From Scatosoma sp045124465 (GTDB lineage: Bacteria > Bacillota > Clostridia > Christensenellales > Borkfalkiaceae), in assembly GCA_045124465.1 (NCBI GenBank), contig JBGVLV010000027.1, positions 1-33,763 of the forward strand: a stretch of 33,763 nucleotides of DNA. The letters run 5' to 3'. The notes under the pieces are model-generated. The model was not told where the DNA came from and did no database searches. It saw only the letters and a program-made list of their open reading frames with translations. Made by a program: the position numbers and the translations under genes. Shown piece by piece: positions 1 to 6,203 of the stretch. Positions within the stretch are counted from its first letter, which is position 1. Each line of letters opens with the position of its first letter.

Positions 1-40
1 AACGTTGCAGTTTTTCGTTTCCGACAAGATCAGTCGCCAT
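1..40 (-). CDS. 5' end of an unidentified gene (truncated by window edge)
   Basis: A reading frame begins with ATG at 40-38 on the minus strand and runs off the window; the visible peptide is MATDLVGNEKLQR. The start shares its A with the TAA stop of the upstream uridylyltransferase (TAATG arrangement), and a GGAGTGGAG purine tract sits just upstream, so translational coupling is likely. Thirteen residues are too few to name a family. A function in the same sugar-nucleotide pathway is only an inference from the coupling. Confidence 0.6.
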   Translation of the reverse strand, partial: MATDLVGNEKLQR

Positions 41-1272
41 TACAACTCCACTCCGTTCAGTTTCAAAAGTTCGCGAGCGGACTCTACACTGTCTACACCC
101 GTCTTATTCTTGATCGGCGCGAATTCTTTTTCACGAACGACTTCGAAGGGAAGAACGCTTTCCATGGGTTTGATCAAATCGACGGCAAGCGTTTCGAATT
201 TTTTGCCGTTTTCTTTGTCGGGCTTTCTCGTTACGCCGTCCTCGCAAAGACATTCGATCTTCTTTTCCACGATATGAACGGGAATTTTGTCATTCACGAT
301 CTCTTCGAGCTTGGACAGACGGAACAGATAGTTCATGATCGCGCCGTAGATATACGCGAGGTCGCCGTTCTCGTCCTTTTGGTTCGCCATTTCTTCGGTA
401 AGCTCGTAATACTCGATGATATCGGGTTTATCGCCGTCCATACAAAGCACGCCGACCTTTTCGTGGGGATCGTTTTTGCAGATGACCTTCGCGCCGCAGT
501 TCACGCCGCTTTCGATGGTCGCGCCGACGAATACGGGATCGGCGATACGCTGCAACACGTTGTCCACCGCGTAGATGTTCAGCCATTCCACGCCGCGTTT
601 ATGCAGATCTTCCGCAAGACCCGCGCGGACCATAGAACCGAACCAACCGCCGTTGCCGTTGGGCGAAAGCGCGGGGGTATCTTTCTTTTCAAGGTAAATT
701 TTGCCGTTGAAATCGACCGCGGGAGCCATATCCTGTTTAAAGAACTTGACTTCCGATTCGGGATAGCCGAAGTAGCCGTGTTCTTTCCAGAAACTTACGG
801 TCTGATCGTTGTTCTTATCGCTGGTCATTATATAAAGAGGAACGAACACGCCGCATTGTTTATTGACTTCCGCGAGGTTTTTCATCTGCTGTTCGAAGAT
901 ATACAAAGGCTTGGTCAAGCCGATATTGTACGCACCCTTAGGCCCGTCCACGCCGAGACGTGTACCCATACCGCCCGCGAGAAGGACTGCGGCGACTTTG
1001 CCGGCTTTGATCGCCTCGACGCCGATCTTTTCGAACTCCGCTTTTCTCTGTTCGATCGCCGTGCGGCGCAGACCCGCGATGGGGTGCAGATCTTTGCCCT
1101 TACCGCTCATATCGACGGGGTGCGCGAGGGCGTCCTCGAAATCCCAGTTGATATTTTCGATCGCGGTGAGCAAGTTGTTCTTACCCGCGTCGTCAAGTTC
1201 GTCGTAGTAGCGCAGAAGTTGCGTCTGACCTTTGCTTTCGAGCAACGCTTTTGCCTGTTCGTAATTCATCAT
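40..1272 (-). CDS. UTP--sugar-1-phosphate uridylyltransferase (eukaryote-like UDPGP family)
   Basis: Protein of 410 residues in the UDPGP family, which makes UDP-sugars from UTP and a sugar-1-phosphate (UDP-glucose or UDP-N-acetylhexosamine). The nucleotide-binding loop LAGGMGTRLG is at about residues 98-107, followed by DGPKGAYNIG; further on are NGNGGWFGSM and a family-typical Asn/Asp segment around YAVDNVL. This is the large UDPGP-type fold, not the short GalU type. The start is set at ATG 1272 because an AAAGGAG ribosome binding site lies 8 nt upstream (1281-1287); the longer open frame extends through the preceding regulator gene and is not credible. It has its own promoter and overlaps the next gene by one base. 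Whether glucose-1-P or GlcNAc-1-P is the substrate cannot be read from sequence alone. Confidence 0.9.
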   Translation of the reverse strand: MMNYEQAKALLESKGQTQLLRYYDELDDAGKNNLLTAIENINWDFEDALAHPVDMSGKGKDLHPIAGLRRTAIEQRKAEFEKIGVEAIKAGKVAAVLLAGGMGTRLGVDGPKGAYNIGLTKPLYIFEQQMKNLAEVNKQCGVFVPLYIMTSDKNNDQTVSFWKEHGYFGYPESEVKFFKQDMAPAVDFNGKIYLEKKDTPALSPNGNGGWFGSMVRAGLAEDLHKRGVEWLNIYAVDNVLQRIADPVFVGATIESGVNCGAKVICKNDPHEKVGVLCMDGDKPDIIEYYELTEEMANQKDENGDLAYIYGAIMNYLFRLSKLEEIVNDKIPVHIVEKKIECLCEDGVTRKPDKENGKKFETLAVDLIKPMESVLPFEVVREKEFAPIKNKTGVDSVESARELLKLNGVEL

Positions 1273-1299
1273 AAAAATATCTCCTTTCGTTTTTCTTTT

Positions 1300-1328
1300 A
1301 TTGTAACAAATTATGCCGCGGAAAGCAA
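1300..1328 (-). promoter_or_regulatory. Sigma-A promoter of the uridylyltransferase gene
   Basis: On the minus strand TTGCTT (1323-1328) and TACAAT (1300-1305) are separated by exactly 17 bp, and lie about 30 nt upstream of the start codon. This makes the gene independently transcribed from the regulator upstream. Confidence 0.65.
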
Positions 1329-1436
1329 GTATTCGAAGTAAAAAAATTACGAAAAAGTTATTTATTTTTTCACAGATAAAAAAACCGCGGATTTCCGCAG
1401 GGCATTTTATCCGTTGGGCGCAAATACGCCCGTTTT

Positions 1437-1664
1437 TCACTTTTCGCCTTTTATTCTCCCGCAATCCCTGCCGACGAGTTCGTCTATGGTGATCCCGTAA
1501 AAATCCGCGAGAACGATACAAAACTCTATGTTCGGCAGTCCTTTCCCCGCCTCCCACCAAGACAACATCTGTTGTTTCAATCCCGTTCTTCTCGCCACTT
1601 CCGACTGCGTGTAGCCGTTCACCTCTCTCTGATATTTTAAAGCCTCGCCTATACTCTTTGCCAT
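1437..1664 (-). CDS. Small XRE-family (Cro/CI-type) transcriptional regulator
   Basis: Protein of 75 residues that is essentially one HTH_3 domain: the two recognition helices lie in the segment QREVNGYTQSEVARRTGLKQ and the following QMLSWWEAG, with the family-typical LADFYGITIDELVGRD ending. Such one-domain proteins bind DNA as dimers, usually repressing their own promoter. Two near-palindromic sites immediately upstream (1688-1732) are good candidates for its operator. No toxin or phage gene is adjacent, so it may be a stand-alone regulator; its targets are unknown. Confidence 0.85.
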   Translation of the reverse strand: MAKSIGEALKYQREVNGYTQSEVARRTGLKQQMLSWWEAGKGLPNIEFCIVLADFYGITIDELVGRDCGRIKGEK

Positions 1665-1687
1665 ACTTTACACCTCAATGAAAATTT

Positions 1688-1732
1688 TACAGAAATTTTT
1701 GTACTTTTGCTTGACTTACAGAAATTTATGTA
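1688..1732. promoter_or_regulatory. Tandem near-palindromic operator candidate for the XRE regulator
   Basis: Two 16-bp copies, TACAGAAATTTTTGTA (1688-1703) and TACAGAAATTTATGTA (1717-1732), differ at one base and are 29 bp apart start to start. Each is an imperfect palindrome of the form TACA-N-AAATTT-N-TGTA. They lie 24-68 bp upstream of the regulator start codon, where an autorepressor would bind. The spacing is close to three helical turns, which would allow cooperative dimers on one face of the DNA. Confidence 0.6.
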
Positions 1733-1779
1733 ATGCGACAAAACGGATTAAAGCGTTGTTTTTAGAAATCGCCTGCGAG

Positions 1780-2352
1780 TTATAACGAACGTTGTATCAG
1801 TCGGAACGTTTTTTGCAAGGGCAAAAATAACAAACCGACGGAAATGCCCGCGCAGACCGTTTGCGGGATCATAAACGGCAAAGACGAGAAGAAGTACGCT
1901 TTCGCCGCGCGCCGCGAGAACCCGTACCAAAGCGGGGTCAGAATATCGTCGAACAGGGTAAAACACACGGTGCAAAAACAAGCGATCGCAACGGCGAACG
2001 GCAAGATCTTCGCGGGCGGGAGCTGCAATTTCCCCATCTTCCCGAACACGGCGGCAAGCGCGTTGTAATAAACGAGATACAAAACGAGCACGACGGGATA
2101 GAACCCGAACACGAGCTGTCTTAACACCGCGAACGCGGTCGCCGCCGCCATGCCCCGTTTTATCCCGAACGTATACGCGTACGTAACGAACAGTACCGTC
2201 ACGACCTCCACGCCGGGTACGGCGGAAAGCGCGAGCTGCGCCGCGATCACGAGCGCGACGAACACGGCGATATAGGCACATTCCTTTGCGGAACGCGCCT
2301 TACCGTTTTTCTTGTTTTCCGTGTTTCCCGTGCGGGGAAATTTCCCGTTCAT
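1780..2352 (-). CDS. ECF transporter S component, probably for cobalamin
   Basis: Protein of 190 residues, about six hydrophobic segments, with the S-component pattern AAQLALSAVPGVEVVTVL followed by a second helix containing YAYTFGIKRG. A basic N-terminus (about 25 residues) precedes the first helix at ECAYIAVFVALVIAAQ. S components bind a vitamin and dock on a shared ECF energy-coupling module, which is not encoded in this window. Substrate assignment to vitamin B12 comes from context: the gene follows a DUF4430 lipoprotein gene by 21 nt and both lie behind a cobalamin riboswitch. The ATG at 2352 has only a weak Shine-Dalgarno (AGGGCAGG) that overlaps a dispersed motif described in the findings. 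It resembles CbrT/QueT-type S proteins; exact subfamily uncertain. Confidence 0.83.
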   Translation of the reverse strand: MNGKFPRTGNTENKKNGKARSAKECAYIAVFVALVIAAQLALSAVPGVEVVTVLFVTYAYTFGIKRGMAAATAFAVLRQLVFGFYPVVLVLYLVYYNALAAVFGKMGKLQLPPAKILPFAVAIACFCTVCFTLFDDILTPLWYGFSRRAAKAYFFSSLPFMIPQTVCAGISVGLLFLPLQKTFRLIQRSL

Positions 2353-2365
2353 CGCATACCTGCCC
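2348..2365 (-). repeat. Copy 3 (partial) of the GGCAGGTATGCGAYGAA motif
   Basis: On the minus strand GGGCAGGTATGCGATGAA covers the start codon of the ECF S-component gene. It shares the 16-nt core with the two longer copies at 8416-8445 and 22317-22346. It is the shortest match, and chance similarity around a start codon is possible. Confidence 0.35.
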
Positions 2366-2373
2366 TATCCGTT

Positions 2374-2790
2374 TTAGAAGGTCTGATACCACCATATATA
2401 CGTTTCGCCCTCGGCTACGACGAGTTCTTCCGCGCCGTACATCGCGCTGCCGTACGTTTTTCCGTCGTATTCCGCCGTTCCCCAAGCGGTATTCGAGTTA
2501 TCTGCGTCCGAGGTGTACAGCATCCAGCAAGAGGAATAGTCGGCGGGGTTCGCTTTACCGTTGATACTCGTCACCATACCGTTTTCAAGGGTGAAGGTAA
2601 ATTCGTTGTCCCCGTCCGCTTGCAAGGTTTCCATATAGTCCGCAAGCGTAGTGTCCGCCGCGACGTCTTTGGCTACGATGACGACGTAGTCGCCGTCGAT
2701 CTTGACCGTTTTCGTACAAGATGCAAAGCATACGACGGACAGAACGAAAGCGAAAAGGGTTGTGAAAAGGGAAATACATTTGCGTTTCAT
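2374..2790 (-). CDS. DUF4430 (transcobalamin C-terminal-like) lipoprotein
   Basis: Protein of 138 residues. The N-terminus MKRKCISLFTTLFAF with hydrophobic core ends in a lipobox VCFASC, giving lipidation at Cys25 and surface anchoring. The remainder matches DUF4430, related to the beta-domain of transcobalamin and intrinsic factor: TLADYMETL, then NGMVTSINGKANP, then CWMLYTSDAD and a closing tyrosine/tryptophan-rich strand YIWWYQTF. DUF4430 proteins recur next to ECF S components and cobalamin riboswitches, so a role in capturing corrinoid and passing it to the S component is likely. Translation starts at ATG 2790 behind a clear TTGGAGG (2797-2803). The gene is immediately downstream of an intrinsic terminator controlled by the riboswitch. 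Confidence 0.88.
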   Translation of the reverse strand: MKRKCISLFTTLFAFVLSVVCFASCTKTVKIDGDYVVIVAKDVAADTTLADYMETLQADGDNEFTFTLENGMVTSINGKANPADYSSCWMLYTSDADNSNTAWGTAEYDGKTYGSAMYGAEELVVAEGETYIWWYQTF

Positions 2791-2806
2791 AGAACGCCTC
2801 CAAAGT

Positions 2807-2843
2807 AAAAAATTTCCGAACGGCGATCTTTGAGCGTTCGGAA
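2807..2843 (-). terminator. Riboswitch-controlled intrinsic terminator (expression platform)
   Basis: On the minus strand TTCCGAACG (2835-2843) pairs with CGTTCGGAA (2814-2822) across a 12-nt loop and is followed by A and six T residues. It sits 17 nt before the lipoprotein start, so termination here prevents transcription of both uptake genes. A further GC stem (CCGCCC/GGGCGG, about 2863-2879) between aptamer and terminator could serve as part of the switch. Confidence 0.8.
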
Positions 2844-2929
2844 AAAATTTACGCGTAAAACGCCGCCCCTACGGGCGGTCTTTACCACGACTTTTTCGCG
2901 TCCCCTCAAAAAATTCGTCTTTCTCAAAC

Positions 2930-3112
2930 GTACGGCAGGTCTCCCGGCTTACAACGTTCTCGGCGGCGCGTAGATTCGCCCGCCCGCTCGGTCCCTTCCC
3001 GTTTTCACAGTGGAACAAAGCAAACGTTCTTACGGTTGCGGGGGCAGCGGAGCAAGCCTTGCGGGTTCTCTCTTCCCTATTAAACGCTTTCCTTGAAAAG
3101 CGTACCGCGCGT
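2930..3112 (-). ncRNA. Cobalamin riboswitch
   Basis: Reading the minus strand, the hallmarks appear in order: GGGAAGAGAGAACCCGCAA, then CTGCCCCCGCAACCGTAAG, then the TTCCACTGTGA segment corresponding to the conserved GCCACTG box, then GGGAAGG, and finally the B12-box-like AAGCCGGGAGACCTGCC (about 2935-2951). These match the class I cobalamin aptamer layout. A sigma-A promoter lies just upstream and an intrinsic terminator just downstream, so adenosylcobalamin binding should terminate transcription of the DUF4430 lipoprotein and ECF S-component genes. The exact 5' boundary is approximate because the P1 pairing was not resolved by eye. Confidence 0.93.
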
Positions 3113-3132
3113 TCGTATTCGGTTCAGTCGAT

Positions 3133-3161
3133 ATTATACTACGTATTTTTGCAAAAAGCAA
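3133..3161 (-). promoter_or_regulatory. Sigma-A promoter of the cobalamin-uptake transcript
   Basis: TTGCTT (3156-3161) and a perfect TATAAT (3133-3138) are spaced 17 bp on the minus strand, and transcription would start about 10-20 nt before the cobalamin aptamer. Confidence 0.7.
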
Positions 3162-3163
3162 CA

Positions 3164-3190
3164 AAAAAACGGCTGTTCGCCGTTTTTTCT
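3164..3190 (-). terminator. Intrinsic terminator of degV
   Basis: AAAAAACGGC (3164-3173) pairs with GCCGTTTTTT (3179-3188) across a 5-nt loop, just 10 nt beyond the degV stop codon; T-rich on the minus strand. It separates degV from the cobalamin promoter. Confidence 0.75.
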
Positions 3191-3200
3191 TTTTCTTTCG

Positions 3201-4103
3201 TTACAGCGCGTTGATGAGTTCGCCGCGCGTTTTGACGGAGAGCCAGCCGCAGGACACCGAACCGGGACCTACGTGCGAGCCGATAACGGGACCCATAATG
3301 GTGACGAACGGTTTCACGCCCGTACGTTCCTCGATGAGCGCGGCGAGTTCCTGCGCGCCCTTTTCATTGTCGGTGTGTACGACAACGGCGATCTTCTGTT
3401 CGTCCATCGGGGCTTTTTCCATATGTTCGAGAACGCGGGCGAAGGATTTTTTCATACCCTTGTTTTTCTCGACGACTTTGAGTTTGCCCTCCTCGTCGAA
3501 CACGAGCATAGGTTTGATATTGAGCATCGTGCCGACCGCCGCAGAAACCGCGGAAACGCGGCCGCCTTTTTTCAAATAGAACAGATTATCGGGTATGATA
3601 CAATGTTGAATATGCTGACGAAGACCCATAATATATTCGTACGTATCTTTCGCCGTCATACCCTTATCGCGGCAATCCGCCGCGAGCTGTACCAAAAGCC
3701 CCTGACCGATGGTCGCCGTCAAAGGATCGACCGCATATACGTTGAAATCGGGGTATTGCGCTTTCACGTCCGCCGCCGCTTGGGTGGTGATGGTGATGGT
3801 GTTGGCAAGACCCGAAGAGATCGTGAAATGAACGACGTCTTTCACGCCCGCCTGCGCCATTTTCGTGAAATGCTCCATATGCGCCTCGTAGTTGAGTTTC
3901 GCGGTCCTGGGGAACGCGCCGTCGCGCACCTTTCGATAGAATTCTACGTACTCTTCTTCTTTTGTGAAATTGTCGTAGCCCTCTACGATCTCGCCGTTCT
4001 TTTCCATCGTGAACGTCAAGGGTACGAACCAGATATTGCGTTTCTCCACGTAATCCTTTTTAAGGTCGCAGGTCGAATCGCTCGACACGTCAAACAATGC
4101 CAT
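3201..4103 (-). CDS. DegV family fatty-acid-binding protein
   Basis: Protein of 300 residues with the full DegV fold signature: DSTCDL at residues 9-14, an FYRKVRDG segment and the following Ser/Thr-rich lipid-head loop (FPRTAKLNYEAH), YAVDPLTATIGQG, then FYLKKGGRVS, LNIKPML and the C-terminal GPVIGSHVGPGS. DegV/FakB-type proteins bind a fatty acid and present it to the FakA kinase for incorporation into phospholipid; FakA is not encoded here. The usual TSQPS motif appears as TAKLN, a variant of the loop that contacts the carboxylate, so lipid selectivity may differ. Start ATG 4103 has GGGAGAAGG upstream. It is transcribed from its own promoter at 4145-4174 and ends at a strong terminator. 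Confidence 0.92.
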   Translation of the reverse strand: MALFDVSSDSTCDLKKDYVEKRNIWFVPLTFTMEKNGEIVEGYDNFTKEEEYVEFYRKVRDGAFPRTAKLNYEAHMEHFTKMAQAGVKDVVHFTISSGLANTITITTQAAADVKAQYPDFNVYAVDPLTATIGQGLLVQLAADCRDKGMTAKDTYEYIMGLRQHIQHCIIPDNLFYLKKGGRVSAVSAAVGTMLNIKPMLVFDEEGKLKVVEKNKGMKKSFARVLEHMEKAPMDEQKIAVVVHTDNEKGAQELAALIEERTGVKPFVTIMGPVIGSHVGPGSVSCGWLSVKTRGELINAL

Positions 4104-4144
4104 TTTCCTTCTCCCGTAAAATTTTTATTTTATCATTGTTTACA

Positions 4145-4174
4145 ATTATAACACAAATCGACTTTTTCTGTCAA
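4145..4174 (-). promoter_or_regulatory. Sigma-A promoter of degV
   Basis: On the minus strand a consensus TTGACA (4169-4174) is 18 bp from TATAAT (4145-4150), about 40 nt upstream of the degV start. Confidence 0.75.
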
Positions 4175-4200
4175 CAAAATGTCGTTTGTTTTTGAAAATT

Positions 4201-4220
4201 TGTCATAAAAGTTTATGACA
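4201..4220. promoter_or_regulatory. Perfect inverted repeat between divergent promoters
   Basis: TGTCATAAA-AG-TTTATGACA is a perfect 9-bp inverted repeat with a 2-bp centre. It lies 27 bp upstream of the degV -35 box and 66 bp upstream of the phosphohexomutase -35 box. The symmetry fits a dimeric transcription factor; without a T-run it is not a terminator. A second short palindrome (CTTTTGCAAAAG) follows at 4240-4251. The binding protein is unknown. Confidence 0.5.
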
Positions 4221-4286
4221 CGCCTTTTTAAAAAGAAAGCTTTTGCAAAAGTGCGGAAATTTTTACAACTTTCTTAAACAAAAGGC

Positions 4287-4315
4287 TTGAAAAAATCTTG
4301 AAAAGCCGCTATAAT
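4287..4315 (+). promoter_or_regulatory. Sigma-A promoter of the phosphohexomutase gene
   Basis: TTGAAA (4287-4292) and TATAAT (4310-4315) with 17 bp spacing; transcription would start near 4322, about 60 nt before the start codon. Confidence 0.75.
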
Positions 4316-4382
4316 ATAAATATAGTCATAAAGATCGCCCTATGCGCGGCGACAAACAAATCACACAAGGAAAGCGAAAATA

Positions 4383-5993
4383 ATGACTTTGCAAAACTAT
4401 TTGGATCTGAGGAACGGAACGGACGTACGCGGCGTCGCCTGCGAAGGCGTCGAAGGCGAAAACGTCACCTTGACGGAAGAGGTCGCGGAAAACGTTGCGA
4501 AAGCGTTCTGCGTTTGGCTCATCTCCCGAACGGGCAAAACGCAAGTGTCCGTCGCGGTCGGCTACGATTCCCGTATCACCTCCCCCGCCCTTTGCGAGGC
4601 GGTCGTGCGCGGGATCACGCAAACGGGTCACAACGCGGTCGTGACGGGGCTTTCGAGCACCCCTTCCATGTTTATGCTTTTAAAGGACGAAACGCGGCAG
4701 GAGAAGAATTATTGCCACGGTTCGATCATGATCACGGCGAGCCACCTGCCCTTTAACCGCAACGGCTTGAAATTCTTCTCGCACGGCGGCGGACTGGAAG
4801 GTTCGGACGTGAAAGAGATCCTCGAAATCGCGGCGACCTACCGTTTCGCGGAAACGGGAGCCGCAGGCGAGAGAACGGACGCGCCCTACCTCGACGAATA
4901 CGCGGCGGCGCTCGTGGAAAAGGTACGCGCGGCGACGGGCGAAGAAACGCCCCTTTCGGGCAAGAAGATCGTCGTGGACGCCGGCAACGGCGCGGGCGGA
5001 TTCTATGCGGACAAGGTGCTTGCTCCCCTCGGCGCGGATACGGCGGGTTCGCAATTCCTCGAACCGGACGGGAACTTCCCCAACCATATCCCCAACCCCG
5101 AAAACGAAGAGGCGATGCGCTCCGTCTGCGAGGCGGTGAAAGCGGCGAACGCCGATTTCGGGATCATCTTCGACACGGACGTAGACCGTGCGGGAGCGGT
5201 GGACAAAGACGGTTCGGAGATCAACCGCAACCGCTTGATCGCGCTCATTTCCGCAATCTTGCTTTCCGAGCGCGCGGGTACGATCGTCACCGACTCGGTG
5301 ACTTCGGACGGCTTGGCGAGCTTTATCGCCCGCCGCGGCGGCAAACACCTGCGGTTCAAGCGCGGCTATAAAAACGTGATCAACGAGGCGATCCGCCTGA
5401 ACGAATCGGGCGAGTACGCCCCTCTCGCGATCGAAACGAGCGGCCACGCGGCGTTACTCGAAAACTATTTCCTCGACGACGGCGCATACCTGATCACCCG
5501 CCTGCTCATCGCTATGGCGAACGCGGCGAAAGAGGGTAAAAATCTGACCGATCTCATTTCCGATCTGGAAATGCCCGCCGAGGCGCGCGAGTTGCGCGTA
5601 AAATTCGCCGCGGGCTGCGATTTCAAAACGCTCGGAAAAAAGGTCATCGAGGACTTCGCGGCGTACGCAAACGATCTGTATTACGCCGACCCCGCCCCCG
5701 ACAACCACGAGGGTTTCCGTCTGCGTTACGACGATATGCACGGCGACGGCTGGGCGCTGCTCAGAATGAGCCTGCACGATCCCGTTCTGCCCATCAACGT
5801 CGAGAGCGACAGCGAGGGCGGTTCGATCAAGATCGTCAAAGACCTCTATTATTTCCTGCGTAAATACGAGTTCCTCGATGTTTCCCCGCTCGAAAACGCC
5901 ATCGTCGCTTGGCGCGCGGAGAAGATCGAGAGCCTGAAAATCAAATTTTCAAACCGCAACAAACCCGCCGAAAGCGGAGAACAAACAAAATAA
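4383..5993 (+). CDS. Phosphoglucomutase/phosphomannomutase family phosphohexomutase
   Basis: Protein of 536 residues in the alpha-D-phosphohexomutase superfamily, which interconverts hexose-1-phosphate and hexose-6-phosphate through a phosphoserine. The catalytic loop ITASHLPFNRNG places the phosphoserine at about Ser120. The metal loop FDTDVDRAG (about 263-271) supplies the three Asp ligands, in place of the commoner DGDxDR. The sugar-binding segment ETSGHAALL is near residue 350, and a C-terminal phosphate-binding domain includes NVESDSEGGSIKIV. The active-site loop reads HLPFNRNG rather than HNPxxyNG, as in a Clostridia-type subgroup. An AAGGAAA ribosome binding site lies upstream of ATG 4383. 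It would feed hexose-1-phosphate to the UDP-sugar pathway; substrate preference between glucose and mannose is not determinable by eye. Confidence 0.88.
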   Translation: MTLQNYLDLRNGTDVRGVACEGVEGENVTLTEEVAENVAKAFCVWLISRTGKTQVSVAVGYDSRITSPALCEAVVRGITQTGHNAVVTGLSSTPSMFMLLKDETRQEKNYCHGSIMITASHLPFNRNGLKFFSHGGGLEGSDVKEILEIAATYRFAETGAAGERTDAPYLDEYAAALVEKVRAATGEETPLSGKKIVVDAGNGAGGFYADKVLAPLGADTAGSQFLEPDGNFPNHIPNPENEEAMRSVCEAVKAANADFGIIFDTDVDRAGAVDKDGSEINRNRLIALISAILLSERAGTIVTDSVTSDGLASFIARRGGKHLRFKRGYKNVINEAIRLNESGEYAPLAIETSGHAALLENYFLDDGAYLITRLLIAMANAAKEGKNLTDLISDLEMPAEARELRVKFAAGCDFKTLGKKVIEDFAAYANDLYYADPAPDNHEGFRLRYDDMHGDGWALLRMSLHDPVLPINVESDSEGGSIKIVKDLYYFLRKYEFLDVSPLENAIVAWRAEKIESLKIKFSNRNKPAESGEQTK

Positions 5994-6051
5994 TGGCGAT
6001 GGCACAACAAACGGTTGATTAGTGAAAATTTATTTTTCACGGTTTGACGAG

Positions 6052-6080
6052 AAAAACGCAAGAAAGGCAAGCGTTTTTCG
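6052..6080 (+). terminator. Possible terminator/leader hairpin between phosphohexomutase and tkt
   Basis: AAAAACGC (6052-6059) pairs with GCGTTTTT (6071-6078) across an 11-nt loop, on the coding strand with a short T-run inside the 3' arm. A weaker hairpin (GTGAAAA/TTTTCAC) lies at 6022-6040. The 210-nt gap 5994-6203 holds these structures and the tkt ribosome binding site; I see no convincing promoter in it, so read-through into tkt is possible. Confidence 0.4.
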
Positions 6081-6203
6081 AGGGCGCATACCCTCTGTGG
6101 TCTGTAACCGAGAACAACGCGCCGTATTTCACAGCGTTTTTCCGTCTAAAAATCAAGCGAGTGTTGTAACAGAGCCAAAAAAAAATCAATTAGGAGAATC
6201 CAA

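Noticed and set aside
274..1341. Long plus-strand frame of 355 codons opposite the uridylyltransferase gene
   Set aside because: It has no family resemblance or ribosome binding site and mirrors the GC-rich codon pattern of the real minus-strand gene; many such antisense frames occur here.
1416..1436. GGGCG-CAAATA-CGCCC hairpin with T-run as terminator for the XRE gene
   Set aside because: The T-run is on the plus strand, whereas the XRE gene is on the minus strand; no plus-strand gene ends there.
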